Assembly: GCA_001592145.1 (NCBI GenBank)
Contig: BCWJ01000022.1
Coordinates: forward strand, 1-43,731
DNA: 43,731 nucleotides
Direction of reading: 5' to 3'
Source: Xylanimicrobium pachnodae JCM 13526 = NBRC 107786
GTDB lineage: Bacteria; Actinomycetota; Actinomycetes; Actinomycetales; Cellulomonadaceae
Shown here: piece by piece, positions 8,213 to 16,631 of the stretch
Numbering within the stretch: position 1 is the stretch's first letter
Layout of the letters: every line of letters begins with the position of its first letter
The notes under the pieces: model-generated
What the model was told of the DNA's origin: nothing
The model's input: the letters and a program-made list of their open reading frames with translations, nothing else
Databases searched by the model: none
Program-made: the position numbers and the translations under genes

Positions 8213-8824
8213 ATGAGCGACACCGTGGAGGAATCCGACGACGGGCAGCCCACAGAACCGGAGCAGCCCGAACACCCGGAGCAGCCCGAAGAGCCGAAGC
8301 AGCCCGAACAGCCGGAGCGGCAGCACGTCGTCACCGGCGACGACGACGGCGATGACGACGACTCCTCGCGCATCGAGGAGCCGGCCAAGGTCATGCGCAT
8401 CGGCGCCATGATCAAGCGGCTGCTCGACGAGGTGCGCGACGCGCCGCTCGACGACGCCGCGCGCACCCGGCTCGCAGCGATCCACGAACGCTCCTTGGCC
8501 GAGCTCGAGGACGGCCTCTCCCCCGACCTGGTCGCCGAGCTGCACCGCATCACGCTGCCGCTCACCGACGACGGCACCCCGCCGTCGGACGCCGAGCTCC
8601 GGGTGGCGCAGGCCCAGCTCGTGGGGTGGCTCGAGGGCCTGTTCCACGGCATCCAGACGGTGCTCGTCGCCCAGCAGATGGCCGCGCAGGCCCAGCTCAC
8701 GCAGATGCGACGCGGACTGCCACCGGGCGGGCTACCCGGGATGCAGCCGGACGGTGCCGGCGCCCACCGGTCGCCCGTGTCACCCGGGGAGGACGGGCGT
8801 CCCTCGCCCGGTCAGTACCTCTGA
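8213..8824 (+). CDS. bpa: Bacterial proteasome activator Bpa/PafE (DUF2587)
   Basis: An ATP-independent ring-forming activator that opens the 20S proteasome gate (Mycobacterium Rv3780). The N terminus (about residues 5-45) is acidic and disordered, with repeated PEQPE units. Residues 52-165 are the helical DUF2587 core (VMRIGAMIKRLLDEVRDAPLD... ELHRITLPL... QLVGWLEGLFHGIQ), and the protein ends exactly in GQYL, the known C-terminal proteasome-docking motif. GAGGAT at 8201-8206 lies 6 bases before ATG. A 19-bp stretch spanning the stop codon is tandemly duplicated just downstream. It implies that the organism has a 20S proteasome, which is not in this window. Confidence 0.95.
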   Translation: MSDTVEESDDGQPTEPEQPEHPEQPEEPKQPEQPERQHVVTGDDDGDDDDSSRIEEPAKVMRIGAMIKRLLDEVRDAPLDDAARTRLAAIHERSLAELEDGLSPDLVAELHRITLPLTDDGTPPSDAELRVAQAQLVGWLEGLFHGIQTVLVAQQMAAQAQLTQMRRGLPPGGLPGMQPDGAGAHRSPVSPGEDGRPSPGQYL

Positions 8825-8858
8825 GGGCCGTGCCCCGGAACCTCTGAGGGCCGTGCCC
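8817..8858. repeat. Tandem duplication of the bpa gene tail
   Basis: Positions 8817-8835, which include the last codons and TGA of bpa, recur exactly at 8840-8858, 23 bp downstream. The second copy also carries a TGA in the same context but a different frame. It looks like a small tandem duplication of a gene end. Confidence 0.85.
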
Positions 8859-8950
8859 GGACCGCGACCAGCGGGACACGACGCCGCGGCGATGGCGCAC
8901 CTGCGGACCCGGCGCTGCCGACGCCGACGGGCGCTGGCAGGATCGGTGTC

Positions 8951-10621
8951 ATGCACGTACGCGCCGGCACTGTTGCCCTGCCCGAAGACCTCATCGACGT
9001 CGACCAGCTCGTCGGCGCCTACTACGACCTGGTGCCCGACGTCGGCGACCCGGCCCAGCAGGTGGTGTTCGGGACGTCGGGCCATCGCGGCTCGTCGCTC
9101 GACCACGCCTTCAACGAGGCCCACATCGTCGCGATCACGCAGGCGATCGTCGAGTACCGCGCCGCGCAGGGCACCGACGGGCCGCTGTTCATCGGACGGG
9201 ACACGCACGCGCTGTCGCTGCCGGCCTGGCAGTCGGCGCTGGAGGTGCTCGCCGCGAACGGCGTCACCGTCATGATCGACGCGCGTGACTCGTACACGCC
9301 CACGCCCGCCGTGTCCCACTCCATCCTCATGTACAACACGCACGACGGCGCCGTACGGACGTCGGGTGCCGGGCTCGCCGACGGCATCGTGGTGACCCCG
9401 TCGCACAACCCGCCCCGGGACGGCGGCTTCAAGTACAACCCGCCGCACGGCGGCCCCGCCGACACCGACGCAACCTCGTGGATCGCCCAGCGCGCCAACG
9501 AGATCGTGCGCGGCGGCATCGGGCAGGTGCGCCGCCTGTCCCTCGACGCCGCCCTGGCCGCACCGACGACGGTGCGCCACGACTTCCTCACCGCCTATGT
9601 GGACGACCTGCCGAACGTGCTCGATCTCGCCGCCATCCGGGAGGCCGGCGTGCGCATCGGTGCCGACCCGCTGGGCGGGGCCTCGGTCGAGTACTGGGGC
9701 GCCATCGGCGAGCGCCACGGGCTCGACCTGACCGTGGTGAACCCGCAGGTGGACCCGCGCTGGGCGTTCATGACGCTCGACTGGGACGGCAAGATCCGCA
9801 TGGACTGCTCCTCGCCGTACGCCATGGCGTCCCTGCGCGAGCGCATGGCCGGGCCCGACGCGCCGTTCGACGTCGCCACCGGGAACGACGCCGACTCGGA
9901 CCGGCACGGCATCGTCACGCCCGACGGCGGGCTCATGAACCCCAACCACTACCTCGCCGTGGCCATCGAGTACCTGTACGGGGGCGCCCGGCCGGCCTGG
10001 CCCGCCGACGCCGCCATCGGCAAGACCCTCGTGTCGTCCTCCCTCATCGACCGCGTGGGCGCCGGCCTGGGGCGGCGGGTCCTCGAGGTGCCCGTCGGGT
10101 TCAAGTGGTTCGTGCCCGGGCTGCTCAGCGGCGAGGTCGGGTTCGGTGGCGAGGAGTCCGCCGGCGCGTCGTTCCTGCGTCGCGATGGGCGCGTGTGGTC
10201 CACCGACAAGGACGGCATCATCCTCGCGCTGCTGGCCTCGGAGATCATCGCGACGACGGGCAGGTCACCGTCCGCGCACCACGCCGACCTGGTGTCCCGC
10301 TACGGCGAGAGCTGGTACGCCCGGGTCGACGCCGCCGCGTCCCGCGAGGAGAAGGCCAAGCTCGCCGCCCTGTCCCCCGCCCAGGTGACCGCGACGACGC
10401 TCGCCGGGCAGGACATCACCGACCGCCTCACCACCGCACCCGGCAACGGGGCGAAGATCGGCGGCCTCAAGGTCACGACGGCGGACGCATGGTTCGCGGC
10501 GCGGCCGTCCGGGACCGAGGACGTGTACAAGATCTACGCGGAGAGCTTCGTGTCCCCCGAGCACCTCGCGGACGTGCAGGCGTCGGCCAAGGCGGTGGTG
10601 TCGGAGGCGCTCGCCGGGTGA
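8951..10621 (+). CDS. pgm: Phosphoglucomutase (alpha-D-glucose-1,6-bisphosphate-dependent)
   Basis: Interconverts glucose 1-phosphate and glucose 6-phosphate, linking glycogen and cell-wall sugar nucleotide synthesis to glycolysis. The 556-residue protein matches the family. The GTSGHRG entry motif is at 41-47, the phosphoserine loop TPSHNPP at 149-155 (Ser151), a metal loop [10 protein letters not shown], and the sugar-binding loop GGEESAG. The C-terminal phosphate-binding loop is [19 protein letters not shown] 8951 has CAGGAT (8938-8943) 7 bases upstream. It is convergent with frdB, with an 11-bp gap. Confidence 0.96.
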   Translation: MHVRAGTVALPEDLIDVDQLVGAYYDLVPDVGDPAQQVVFGTSGHRGSSLDHAFNEAHIVAITQAIVEYRAAQGTDGPLFIGRDTHALSLPAWQSALEVLAANGVTVMIDARDSYTPTPAVSHSILMYNTHDGAVRTSGAGLADGIVVTPSHNPPRDGGFKYNPPHGGPADTDATSWIAQRANEIVRGGIGQVRRLSLDAALAAPTTVRHDFLTAYVDDLPNVLDLAAIREAGVRIGADPLGGASVEYWGAIGERHGLDLTVVNPQVDPRWAFMTLDWDGKIRMDCSSPYAMASLRERMAGPDAPFDVATGNDADSDRHGIVTPDGGLMNPNHYLAVAIEYLYGGARPAWPADAAIGKTLVSSSLIDRVGAGLGRRVLEVPVGFKWFVPGLLSGEVGFGGEESAGASFLRRDGRVWSTDKDGIILALLASEIIATTGRSPSAHHADLVSRYGESWYARVDAAASREEKAKLAALSPAQVTATTLAGQDITDRLTTAPGNGAKIGGLKVTTADAWFAARPSGTEDVYKIYAESFVSPEHLADVQASAKAVVSEALAG

Positions 10622-10632
10622 GGGGGCGGGGG

Positions 10633-11388
10633 TCAGCCGCCCATGGCCTCGCGCTGGTAGTCGGCGATCGCGCGGGCCGGGTCCACGCCCTTGGGGCAGG
10701 CGCGCGTGCAGGCCCCCACCTGGATGCACGGCCAGACCCCCTCCTCGTTCTCCACGAGGAGGGGGAACCGGGTCTCGTTGCCCTCGTCGCGCGAGTCGAG
10801 GTCCCAGCGCCGGGCGGTGGCGATCGCGGCCGGCCCGGTGAAGCCGGCGACGTCGTCGAGCACGGGGCAGGCGGCGTAGCAGAGCATGCAGTCGATGCAC
10901 TGGGACAGGCCCTGGTACGCCTTGACCTGCCCGGGGGTCTGGGCGTGGACGCGCAGGACGTCGACGGTGGCAGGGACCGTCGCGGCGGGATCATCCTCCG
11001 GGGCGGCGGGGGCGGCAGGGGCGGGGAGCAGCCACGGGTTGACGCCGCGCAGCTTGGCCAGGAACTCGTCGGTGTCCACGGCGAGGTCCCGCTGCACCGT
11101 CGCGTGGGTCATCGGGGCCACCGTGATGCCCGAGGTGCGGTAGCCGGCCACCGAGGTCTCGCACCCCAGCACCGGGCGTCCGTTGACCATGACGCCGCAC
11201 GACCCGCACACGCCCATGCGGCACGACGAGCGGTAGGTCAGCGCGGGCGCGGCGTGGTCCTTGATCCAGTCGAGGGTGTCGAGCACGGTGGTGCGATCGT
11301 CGTACGGGACGTCGAACGTCTCGTCGCGGGGCGCCTCGCCGGGCTCCTGACGGGTCACGGTGACGCGCAGGGTGGGCTCGTCGCTCAT
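10633..11388 (-). CDS. frdB: Fumarate reductase iron-sulfur subunit
   Basis: A 251-residue electron-transfer subunit that passes electrons between quinol and the flavoprotein. The 2Fe-2S ligands are Cys56, 61, 64 and 76 (CRMGVCGSC...C); the 4Fe-4S cluster is CIDCMLCYAACP (164-174); the 3Fe-4S cluster is CIQVGACTRACPKGVDPARAI (221-231). The last motif, with VG.C...CPK.VDPA.AI, is of the E. coli FrdB kind. An Ala/Pro-rich insert (about 121-140) lies between the two halves. Its ATG overlaps the frdA TGA as ATGA, so the two are coupled. No frdC or frdD follows: the next gene is convergent pgm, 11 bp away. Confidence 0.93.
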   Translation of the reverse strand: MSDEPTLRVTVTRQEPGEAPRDETFDVPYDDRTTVLDTLDWIKDHAAPALTYRSSCRMGVCGSCGVMVNGRPVLGCETSVAGYRTSGITVAPMTHATVQRDLAVDTDEFLAKLRGVNPWLLPAPAAPAAPEDDPAATVPATVDVLRVHAQTPGQVKAYQGLSQCIDCMLCYAACPVLDDVAGFTGPAAIATARRWDLDSRDEGNETRFPLLVENEEGVWPCIQVGACTRACPKGVDPARAIADYQREAMGG

Positions 11389-13115
11389 GGTTCCGGCTCC
11401 TGCCACGTGATGGTGATCGCCCCGTCATCCCCACGCGCGGCCAGGCTGTGCCGGGCGACGTCGTCGGTCTGCGGGTGGTCGAGGCGCTGGTGGGCGCCGC
11501 GCGACTCGGTGCGGCCGATCGCCGCCGCGACGGCCCCGCGGGCGAGGTCCAGCATGGCCCCGAGCTCGATGGCCTGCGCCCAGTCGGTGTTGAGCACGGC
11601 GGCCGTGTCGGCGACCCGCACTTCCTGGTAGCGGGCGTTCAGCTCGTCGAGGGTGGCCTGGGCGCGGGCCAGCCCGGTGGCGTCGCGGAAGATGCCCACC
11701 TCCGCGTCGAGGACGGCGCCCAGCTCGCGGCGGATGGCGGCCGGGGGCTCGGTGCCACGGCCCCGCATCGCGAGCCAGCGGTCGGCGGCGGCGCGGGCCG
11801 GGTCGAGGGCAGCACGGTCCGGGAACGCGCCCGCTGACGGGGCCGCGGCCAGCTCGCCCGCCGCCCGGCCCGTGACCAGCGTCTCCACCAGGGAGTTGGA
11901 GCCGAGCCGGTTCGCGCCGTGCAGGCCCGTGGACGCGCACTCTCCCGCGGCGAACAGGCCGGGCACCTCCGCCCCACGAGCGTCCAGCACGCGCCCCTGC
12001 GGGGTCGTGACGATGCCGCCCATCGTGTAGTGCGCGGCCGGGCGCACCGGGATCGGCGTCGTGACCGGGTCGACGCCCGCGTACCGGCGGGCGAGGCCCG
12101 CCACCAGCGGCAGCCGCTCGTCGATGGCGGCCTTGCCGAGGTGCCGCAGGTCCAGGTGGACCACGCCGCCGTCCCGCGTGGGGATGGTGCGCCCGGCGCG
12201 GTCCGCGTGCCAGAAAGCCTGCGAGAGCTGGTCGCGCGGCCCGAGCTCCATGCGCCGCGGCTCGGGCGCCCCCACGGGGGTCACCGGGCCCAGGCCGTAG
12301 TCCGCGAGGTAGCGCTCCCCCGCGGCGTCGAGCAGCACGCCGCCCTCGCCGCGGGCGGCCTCCGTGATGAGGATGCCGCTGCCCGGCAGGCACGTGGGGT
12401 GCACCTGCACCATCTCCAGGTCGCGCAGGGGCAGGCCCGCGCGCAGCACCATCGACAGCCCGTCGCCCGTGACGATGCTCGCGTTCGTGGACGTGCCCCA
12501 GGCGCGGGCGTAGCCGCCCGTCGCGAGGACGACGGCGGGGGCCAGCACCGTGACGGTCTCGCCGTGGTGCTGGTCGTAGCCGACGACGCCGCGGCACGCG
12601 CCGTCCACCACCAGCAGGTCGAGCACCACGTGCTCGTCGTACCGGCGGATCGCGGGCTCGCGCAGCGACGTCTGGAACAGGGTGTGCAGCAGGTGGAAGC
12701 CCGTCTTGTCCGCGGCGAACCAGGTGCGCGGGTGCGTCATGCCGCCGAAGCGCCGCACCGCCGGGCGCCCGTCGTCGGTGCGCGACCAGGGCATGCCGAG
12801 CCGTTCCAGACGGGCCAGCTCCGCCGGGGCGCGGTCCACGACGAACCGGACGGCGTCGTCGTGCGAGAGGCCCGCACCGCCGCGCAGCGTGTCGGCCACG
12901 TGCGCCTCCGCCGAGTCGGCACCGCCCGGCACCACGCCCGCCGCCCCGCCCTCGGCAGCCACCGTGTGCGAGCGCATCGGGTAGACCTTGGACACCAGGG
13001 CGACGACGGCGTCGTCCCGTCCCGCTGCGGCGAAGGTCTCCACCGCTGCGAGCGCCGCGCTCAGGCCCGCGGCACCACCCCCGACGACGACGACGTCGGC
13101 ATGTTCGATCCGCAT
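11385..13115 (-). CDS. frdA: Fumarate reductase flavoprotein subunit
   Basis: A 576-residue catalytic subunit that reduces fumarate to succinate (or the reverse). The FAD-binding GGGAAG is at 12-17, and SHTVAAEGG at 49-57 contains His50, which links FAD covalently. HPTCLPGSGILITEAARGEGG, ELGPRDQLSQAFWH, RPAAHYTMGG and GLHGANRLGSNSL follow. The wording of these motifs matches E. coli FrdA more closely than SdhA. It starts at ATG 13115, 16 bp after the GNAT gene, and overlaps frdB. No cytochrome b or FrdC/D anchors are next to it. Confidence 0.93.
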   Translation of the reverse strand: MRIEHADVVVVGGGAAGLSAALAAVETFAAAGRDDAVVALVSKVYPMRSHTVAAEGGAAGVVPGGADSAEAHVADTLRGGAGLSHDDAVRFVVDRAPAELARLERLGMPWSRTDDGRPAVRRFGGMTHPRTWFAADKTGFHLLHTLFQTSLREPAIRRYDEHVVLDLLVVDGACRGVVGYDQHHGETVTVLAPAVVLATGGYARAWGTSTNASIVTGDGLSMVLRAGLPLRDLEMVQVHPTCLPGSGILITEAARGEGGVLLDAAGERYLADYGLGPVTPVGAPEPRRMELGPRDQLSQAFWHADRAGRTIPTRDGGVVHLDLRHLGKAAIDERLPLVAGLARRYAGVDPVTTPIPVRPAAHYTMGGIVTTPQGRVLDARGAEVPGLFAAGECASTGLHGANRLGSNSLVETLVTGRAAGELAAAPSAGAFPDRAALDPARAAADRWLAMRGRGTEPPAAIRRELGAVLDAEVGIFRDATGLARAQATLDELNARYQEVRVADTAAVLNTDWAQAIELGAMLDLARGAVAAAIGRTESRGAHQRLDHPQTDDVARHSLAARGDDGAITITWQEPEP

Positions 13116-13131
13116 CGCTTCGACCGTCGCC

Positions 13132-13449
13132 TCAGACCTGGAGCGAGTAGTACCGCGGGTTGCGTTCGATGTACTCGGCGACGTACCAGCACAGGGCGTC
13201 GACCTGCTGACCCTCGTCGATGGCGTCGTCCAGGGCCTGCCGGGCCAGGCAGCCGGCGACGCCGCGCCCGCGGAACTCCGGCACGGTCACCGTCTGGTGG
13301 ATGACCGTCACGGCACCCTCGACGCGGTAGTTCAGCCAGCCGATGGTGCGGCCCGACTCGGGGTCGTGCGCCTCGTAGCGCGACTGGTCGGGCACGCGGA
13401 CCACGACGCATGACGGCGACTGATCGCCCCTGTCCGTCCGCTGCGCCAT
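13132..13449 (-). CDS. Small GNAT-like N-acetyltransferase (YjdJ/COG2388 type)
   Basis: A 105-residue protein with the short GNAT-related fold: IGWLNYRVEGAVTVIHQTVTVPEFRGRGVAGCLARQALDDA contains the acetyl-CoA pyrophosphate loop R-G-R-G-V-A, and the C terminus CWYVAEYIERNPRYYSLQV is typical of the COG2388 family. The substrate is unknown. ATG 13449 is set by TACGGT (13462-13457) 7 bases upstream. It is the first gene of a probable unit with frdA and frdB and is divergent from the MFS gene across a 51-bp gap. A link between this acetyltransferase and fumarate reductase is only contextual. Confidence 0.85.
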   Translation of the reverse strand: MAQRTDRGDQSPSCVVVRVPDQSRYEAHDPESGRTIGWLNYRVEGAVTVIHQTVTVPEFRGRGVAGCLARQALDDAIDEGQQVDALCWYVAEYIERNPRYYSLQV

Positions 13450-13500
13450 GGTCGGTACCGTACCCCGCCGATGCTGTGAGCAGCCTGCGAGAATCAGCCA
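13450..13500. promoter_or_regulatory. Compact divergent leaderless promoters (GNAT / MFS)
   Basis: Within 51 bp, TACGGT (13462-13457, minus) lies 7 bases before the GNAT ATG and GAGAAT (13489-13494, plus) lies 6 bases before the MFS GTG. The two promoters therefore share the same core DNA. Confidence 0.5.
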
Positions 13501-14760
13501 GTGATACGCAACCCGTACGCCGAAGTGCTTCGTGTGCCCGGCGCCGCCGCCTTCTCCGCCGCGGGGGGCCTCGCCCGGCTCCCCAACGCGATGGTCGCCA
13601 TCGGCACCGTGCTGATGATGCAGGAGTTCACGGGGTCGTACGCCGTGGCCGGGCGCGTGTCCGCGGTGCTCGTGGTGGCGCAGGCGATCGGCGCCCCGCA
13701 GGCGGCCCGGCTGGTGGACCGGATCGGGCAGGCGCGCGTGCTGTTCCCGCTGCTGGCGATCACGACGGCGGGGCTGCTGGGCCTGGTCGGGGCCGCCGCG
13801 GCGCACGCGCCCGAGCCCGTGCTGTGGGTGATCGCGGTCGTCGCGGGCGCGTCGCAGGGCTCCTACGGGTCCTATGTGCGCGCCCGGTGGACCCACGTGC
13901 TGCGCGACCCCCGCCACCTGCACACGGCGTTCTCCTTCGAGGCGGCGGTGGACGAGCTCGTGTTCATCGTCGGGCCCATCATCGCCACCGCGCTCGCCAC
14001 CTCGGTGATCGCGTCGGGGGCGCTGATCGTCGCCGCGATCGGTGGCGTCGTCGGCGGCGTCGCGTTCCTGGTCCAGCGGCGCACCGAGCCCCCCGTGCGT
14101 CGTGACGCGGCCGGCGCCGGGGCCGACGACGTCGGCGTCGTCCGCATGACCGACGACGGGGCCGTGCTGGAACCGGCCGTGACCACCGGGCGGCGGCGGT
14201 CCGTCCTGCTCGAACCCGGGATGCCGGTGCTCGCGCTCGTGTTCCTGGCGATGGGCATCATCTTCGGCGCGGTGGACGTGTCCACGGTCGCGTTCGCCAC
14301 CGAGCAGGGCGCGCGCCAGCTCGCCGGCGTGCTCCTGGCGGCGTTTGCGGGCGGCTCGCTGATCTCGGGGCTGGTGTACGGGGCCGCGCACTGGCGCTCG
14401 CGCCTGTCAAGCAGGTTCCTGGTGGGCACGGTGGTCCTGGCCGCGGGCGTGTCGCTGTTCCTGACCGCGCACTCCAAGCCGGCGCTCGCGGTCGCGATGT
14501 TCGGGACGGGGTTCGCGCTGGCCCCCACCCTGGTCAACGGCAACGCCATGGTGCAGGTGCTCGTGCCCGCGGACCGGCTCACGGAGGGTCTGGCGTGGGT
14601 CAGCACGGCGATCGGGGCGGGCGCCGCGGCCGGGTCGTGGCTGGGGGGCACGCGGATCGACTCCGGCGGGTCGGAGGCCGGGTTCCTGGTCGCGATGGTC
14701 GCCGGGTGGGTGTGCGTGGTGTTCGCGCTCGTGGCGCTGCCCACCCTGCGGCGGCGATGA
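13501..14760 (+). CDS. MFS transporter
   Basis: A 419-residue major facilitator with about twelve hydrophobic segments. It opens with a short cytosolic N terminus (MIRNPYAEVLRVPGAAAFSAAGGLARLPNAMVA), has VDRIGQARV in the first cytoplasmic loop at the place of the MFS A motif, and a central hydrophilic loop at about 195-240. The substrate cannot be read from the sequence. The GTG start at 13501 is supported by GAGAAT 6 bases upstream. Gluconokinase follows after 13 bp but has its own promoter-like hexamer, so a functional link to gluconate is possible but unproven. Confidence 0.88.
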   Translation: MIRNPYAEVLRVPGAAAFSAAGGLARLPNAMVAIGTVLMMQEFTGSYAVAGRVSAVLVVAQAIGAPQAARLVDRIGQARVLFPLLAITTAGLLGLVGAAAAHAPEPVLWVIAVVAGASQGSYGSYVRARWTHVLRDPRHLHTAFSFEAAVDELVFIVGPIIATALATSVIASGALIVAAIGGVVGGVAFLVQRRTEPPVRRDAAGAGADDVGVVRMTDDGAVLEPAVTTGRRRSVLLEPGMPVLALVFLAMGIIFGAVDVSTVAFATEQGARQLAGVLLAAFAGGSLISGLVYGAAHWRSRLSSRFLVGTVVLAAGVSLFLTAHSKPALAVAMFGTGFALAPTLVNGNAMVQVLVPADRLTEGLAWVSTAIGAGAAAGSWLGGTRIDSGGSEAGFLVAMVAGWVCVVFALVALPTLRRR

Positions 14761-14773
14761 CAGGGTGGGGGCC

Positions 14774-15286
14774 ATGAGCGCACCGGCACCGATCGTCGTC
14801 GTCATGGGGGTGGCCGGGTCGGGCAAGAGCACCGTCGCCGCGCTGCTGGCGCAGCGGCTGGGCGCCGCCTTCGCCGACGGCGACGACTTCCACCCGCCCG
14901 CCAACGTGGCCGCGATGGCCGCGGGGCGTCCCCTGACCGACGACGACCGGTGGCCCTGGCTCGCGGCGGTTCGCGACTGGATCGCCGCCCAGCACGCCGC
15001 GGGTCGCGCCGTCGTCGTGCCGTGCAGCGCGCTGCGCCGCACCTACCGCGACATGCTCCGCGAGGCGGGGCCGGTGCGGTTCGTGCACCTCACCGGCAGC
15101 GCGGAGCTGCTCGCGGAGCGCATCGGTGCCCGCACCGGGCACTTCATGGGGCCCGCGATGCTCGCCGGTCAGCTCGCCACCCTCGAACCGCTCGGTCCCG
15201 ACGAGCCGGGCGTCGTCGTCGACGTCGCCGCCGAGCCCGCGCGGATCGTCGCGGCAGCGCTCGACTACCTGGGCGCGCCCACCTGA
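14774..15286 (+). CDS. gntK: Gluconokinase
   Basis: Phosphorylates gluconate to 6-phosphogluconate in the cytosol, feeding the pentose phosphate pathway. The 170-residue protein has the P-loop GVAGSGKST (12-20), the family signature DGDDFHPPANVAAMAAGRPLTDDDRWPWL (about 36-64), VVPCSALRRTYRD and FVHLTGSAELL. Residues GHFMGPAMLAGQLATLEPL form the usual lid region. ATG 14774 has CAGGGT 7 bases upstream; the frame could start at GTG 14765 but that overlaps the hexamer. It is convergent with the VIT-type gene, with a small hairpin between them. Confidence 0.95.
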   Translation: MSAPAPIVVVMGVAGSGKSTVAALLAQRLGAAFADGDDFHPPANVAAMAAGRPLTDDDRWPWLAAVRDWIAAQHAAGRAVVVPCSALRRTYRDMLREAGPVRFVHLTGSAELLAERIGARTGHFMGPAMLAGQLATLEPLGPDEPGVVVDVAAEPARIVAAALDYLGAPT

Positions 15287-15293
15287 CGGTCGA

Positions 15294-15306
15294 CCCGCAG
15301 CGCGGG
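15294..15306. terminator. Short hairpin between convergent genes
   Basis: CCCGC-AGC-GCGGG between gntK (ends 15286) and the VIT-type gene (ends 15309). There is no T-tract on either strand, so it would be a non-canonical, possibly bidirectional terminator. Confidence 0.35.
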
Positions 15307-15308
15307 CG

Positions 15309-16481
15309 TCAGGCGCCCGCCGTGCCGAACGCCAGGCCCAGCGCGTACGTCACGGCAGCCGCGCCGACGCCGATGGCGAGCTGGCGCAGCGCCCGCGTGA
15401 GCGGCGACGTGCCCGACAGCAGGCCCGTGACCGCGCCGGTGATCAGCAGCGCGATCCCCACGAGCACCGACGCGACCGTCACCGCCGCCCAGCCTGCCAG
15501 CCCGAACAGGTACGGCAGCACCGGGACGACGGCGCCCGAGGCGAAGAAGCAGAAGCTCGACAGGGCGGCACCCCAGGCGGTGCCGTGGGCCTCCAGCCCG
15601 TCCTCGCCTCCCCCCGCCTCCGGCACGGCGTGGTGGGCGTGCAGGTCCGACGCCGTCACCCCGGAGGCGGGGTCCGCGGCGGTGCCCGCCACCGTCAGGC
15701 GGGCGAGCACCGAGTCGGCGTGCGCCTGGGCGGCGTCCGCCTCCATCCCGCGCGCCCGGTAGACGAGGGCGAGCTCGTTGGCGTTCACGTCCAGGTGGGG
15801 CAGTGCGTGGACGGCCCCGGCGGCCGGCGTCGACGCCTCCAGCAGCTCGCGCTGGGACCGGATCGAGATGAACTCCCCCGCCCCCATCGACAGGGCGCCC
15901 GCGAGCAGGCCGGCCAGGCCCGTCAGGAGGACCGTGTGCTGCGACGCGCCCGAGGCGCCGATCCCCAGGATGAGGGCCAGGTTGGAGACCAGGCCGTCGT
16001 TCGCCCCGAAGACCGCCGCGCGGAACGTCCCCGAGAGCCGGTAGCGGCCCCGCGTCGCGAGACCCCGCACCACCTCCTCGTGGATCTGCTCGTCCGCCGC
16101 CATGGTGGGGGTCGCGTCCGCCTCTGCCGCGTACTGCGAGCGGGACTCGGCGCGCTGCGCGAGCGCGAGCACGAACACGCCGCCGAACCGGCGGGCCAGC
16201 CAGCCGAGCGCGCGGGTGCGCAGGCTCCCGCGCAACGGACGGCCCGCGTCATCACCCAGCAGATCGAGCCAGTGCTGCTCGTGGCGGCCCTCGGCGGCCG
16301 CGAGCGCCAGCAGGATCTCGCGCTCCTCGCCCGCGCGGCGGCCCGCCAGGTCCCGGTAGACGGCGGCCTCCGCGCGCTCGTCGGCCAGGTAGCGGCGCCA
16401 GCGGCGCAGGTCGGCGGGGGTACGACGACGGGACGGATGCTGCCCGGCCGAACGTTCGGCGGGGGTCGGTGCGGCGGCCAC
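15309..16481 (-). CDS. Ferritin-like/VIT1 fusion iron-manganese transporter
   Basis: A 390-residue membrane protein likely to move Fe2+ or Mn2+ out of the cytosol. The N-terminal ~150 residues are a ferritin-like (rubrerythrin) module with two ExxH motifs, EGRH (64-67) and EQIH (131-134), plus Glu35/38 and Glu112 as further diiron ligands. The C-terminal part is a VIT1/CCC1 transporter beginning with VFGANDGLVSNLALILG and GAGEFISIRSQRE, with five hydrophobic helices. The same architecture is known as MbfA/ErVIT. The GTG start at 16481 is supported by CAGAAT (16493-16488) 6 bases upstream. The longer frame to 17276 runs antisense through rnhA and is rejected. Divergent from rnhA. Confidence 0.9.
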   Translation of the reverse strand: MAAAPTPAERSAGQHPSRRRTPADLRRWRRYLADERAEAAVYRDLAGRRAGEEREILLALAAAEGRHEQHWLDLLGDDAGRPLRGSLRTRALGWLARRFGGVFVLALAQRAESRSQYAAEADATPTMAADEQIHEEVVRGLATRGRYRLSGTFRAAVFGANDGLVSNLALILGIGASGASQHTVLLTGLAGLLAGALSMGAGEFISIRSQRELLEASTPAAGAVHALPHLDVNANELALVYRARGMEADAAQAHADSVLARLTVAGTAADPASGVTASDLHAHHAVPEAGGGEDGLEAHGTAWGAALSSFCFFASGAVVPVLPYLFGLAGWAAVTVASVLVGIALLITGAVTGLLSGTSPLTRALRQLAIGVGAAAVTYALGLAFGTAGA

Positions 16482-16618
16482 GCACCGATTCTGGGGGTCG
16501 CACGGGGCACGAGGTTTCGCCCGTCCCCATCCCGAGACCCTCGCGGGTTCCCGGGCACGGGCCGGACCGGGCGACGCGCGGGCCGCGCCCCATGCTCGAC
16601 CGTGTCGGTAGCACACGG

Positions 16619-16624
16619 CACAAT
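16619..16624 (+). promoter_or_regulatory. -10 of leaderless rnhA promoter
   Basis: CACAAT with a 7-base gap to GTG 16632. Confidence 0.5.
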
Positions 16625-16631
16625 CGCAGGC

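Noticed and set aside
10633-13115. Calling the pair succinate dehydrogenase sdhAB
   Set aside because: Motifs such as ELGPRDQLSQAFWH and CIQVGACTRACPKGVDPARAI follow E. coli FrdA/FrdB; direction in vivo is still open, so fumarate reductase is used as the closer name.
13132-14391. Long minus-strand frame extending the GNAT gene to 14391
   Set aside because: The extra part is antisense to the MFS gene; ATG 13449 with TACGGT upstream gives the compact family-length protein.
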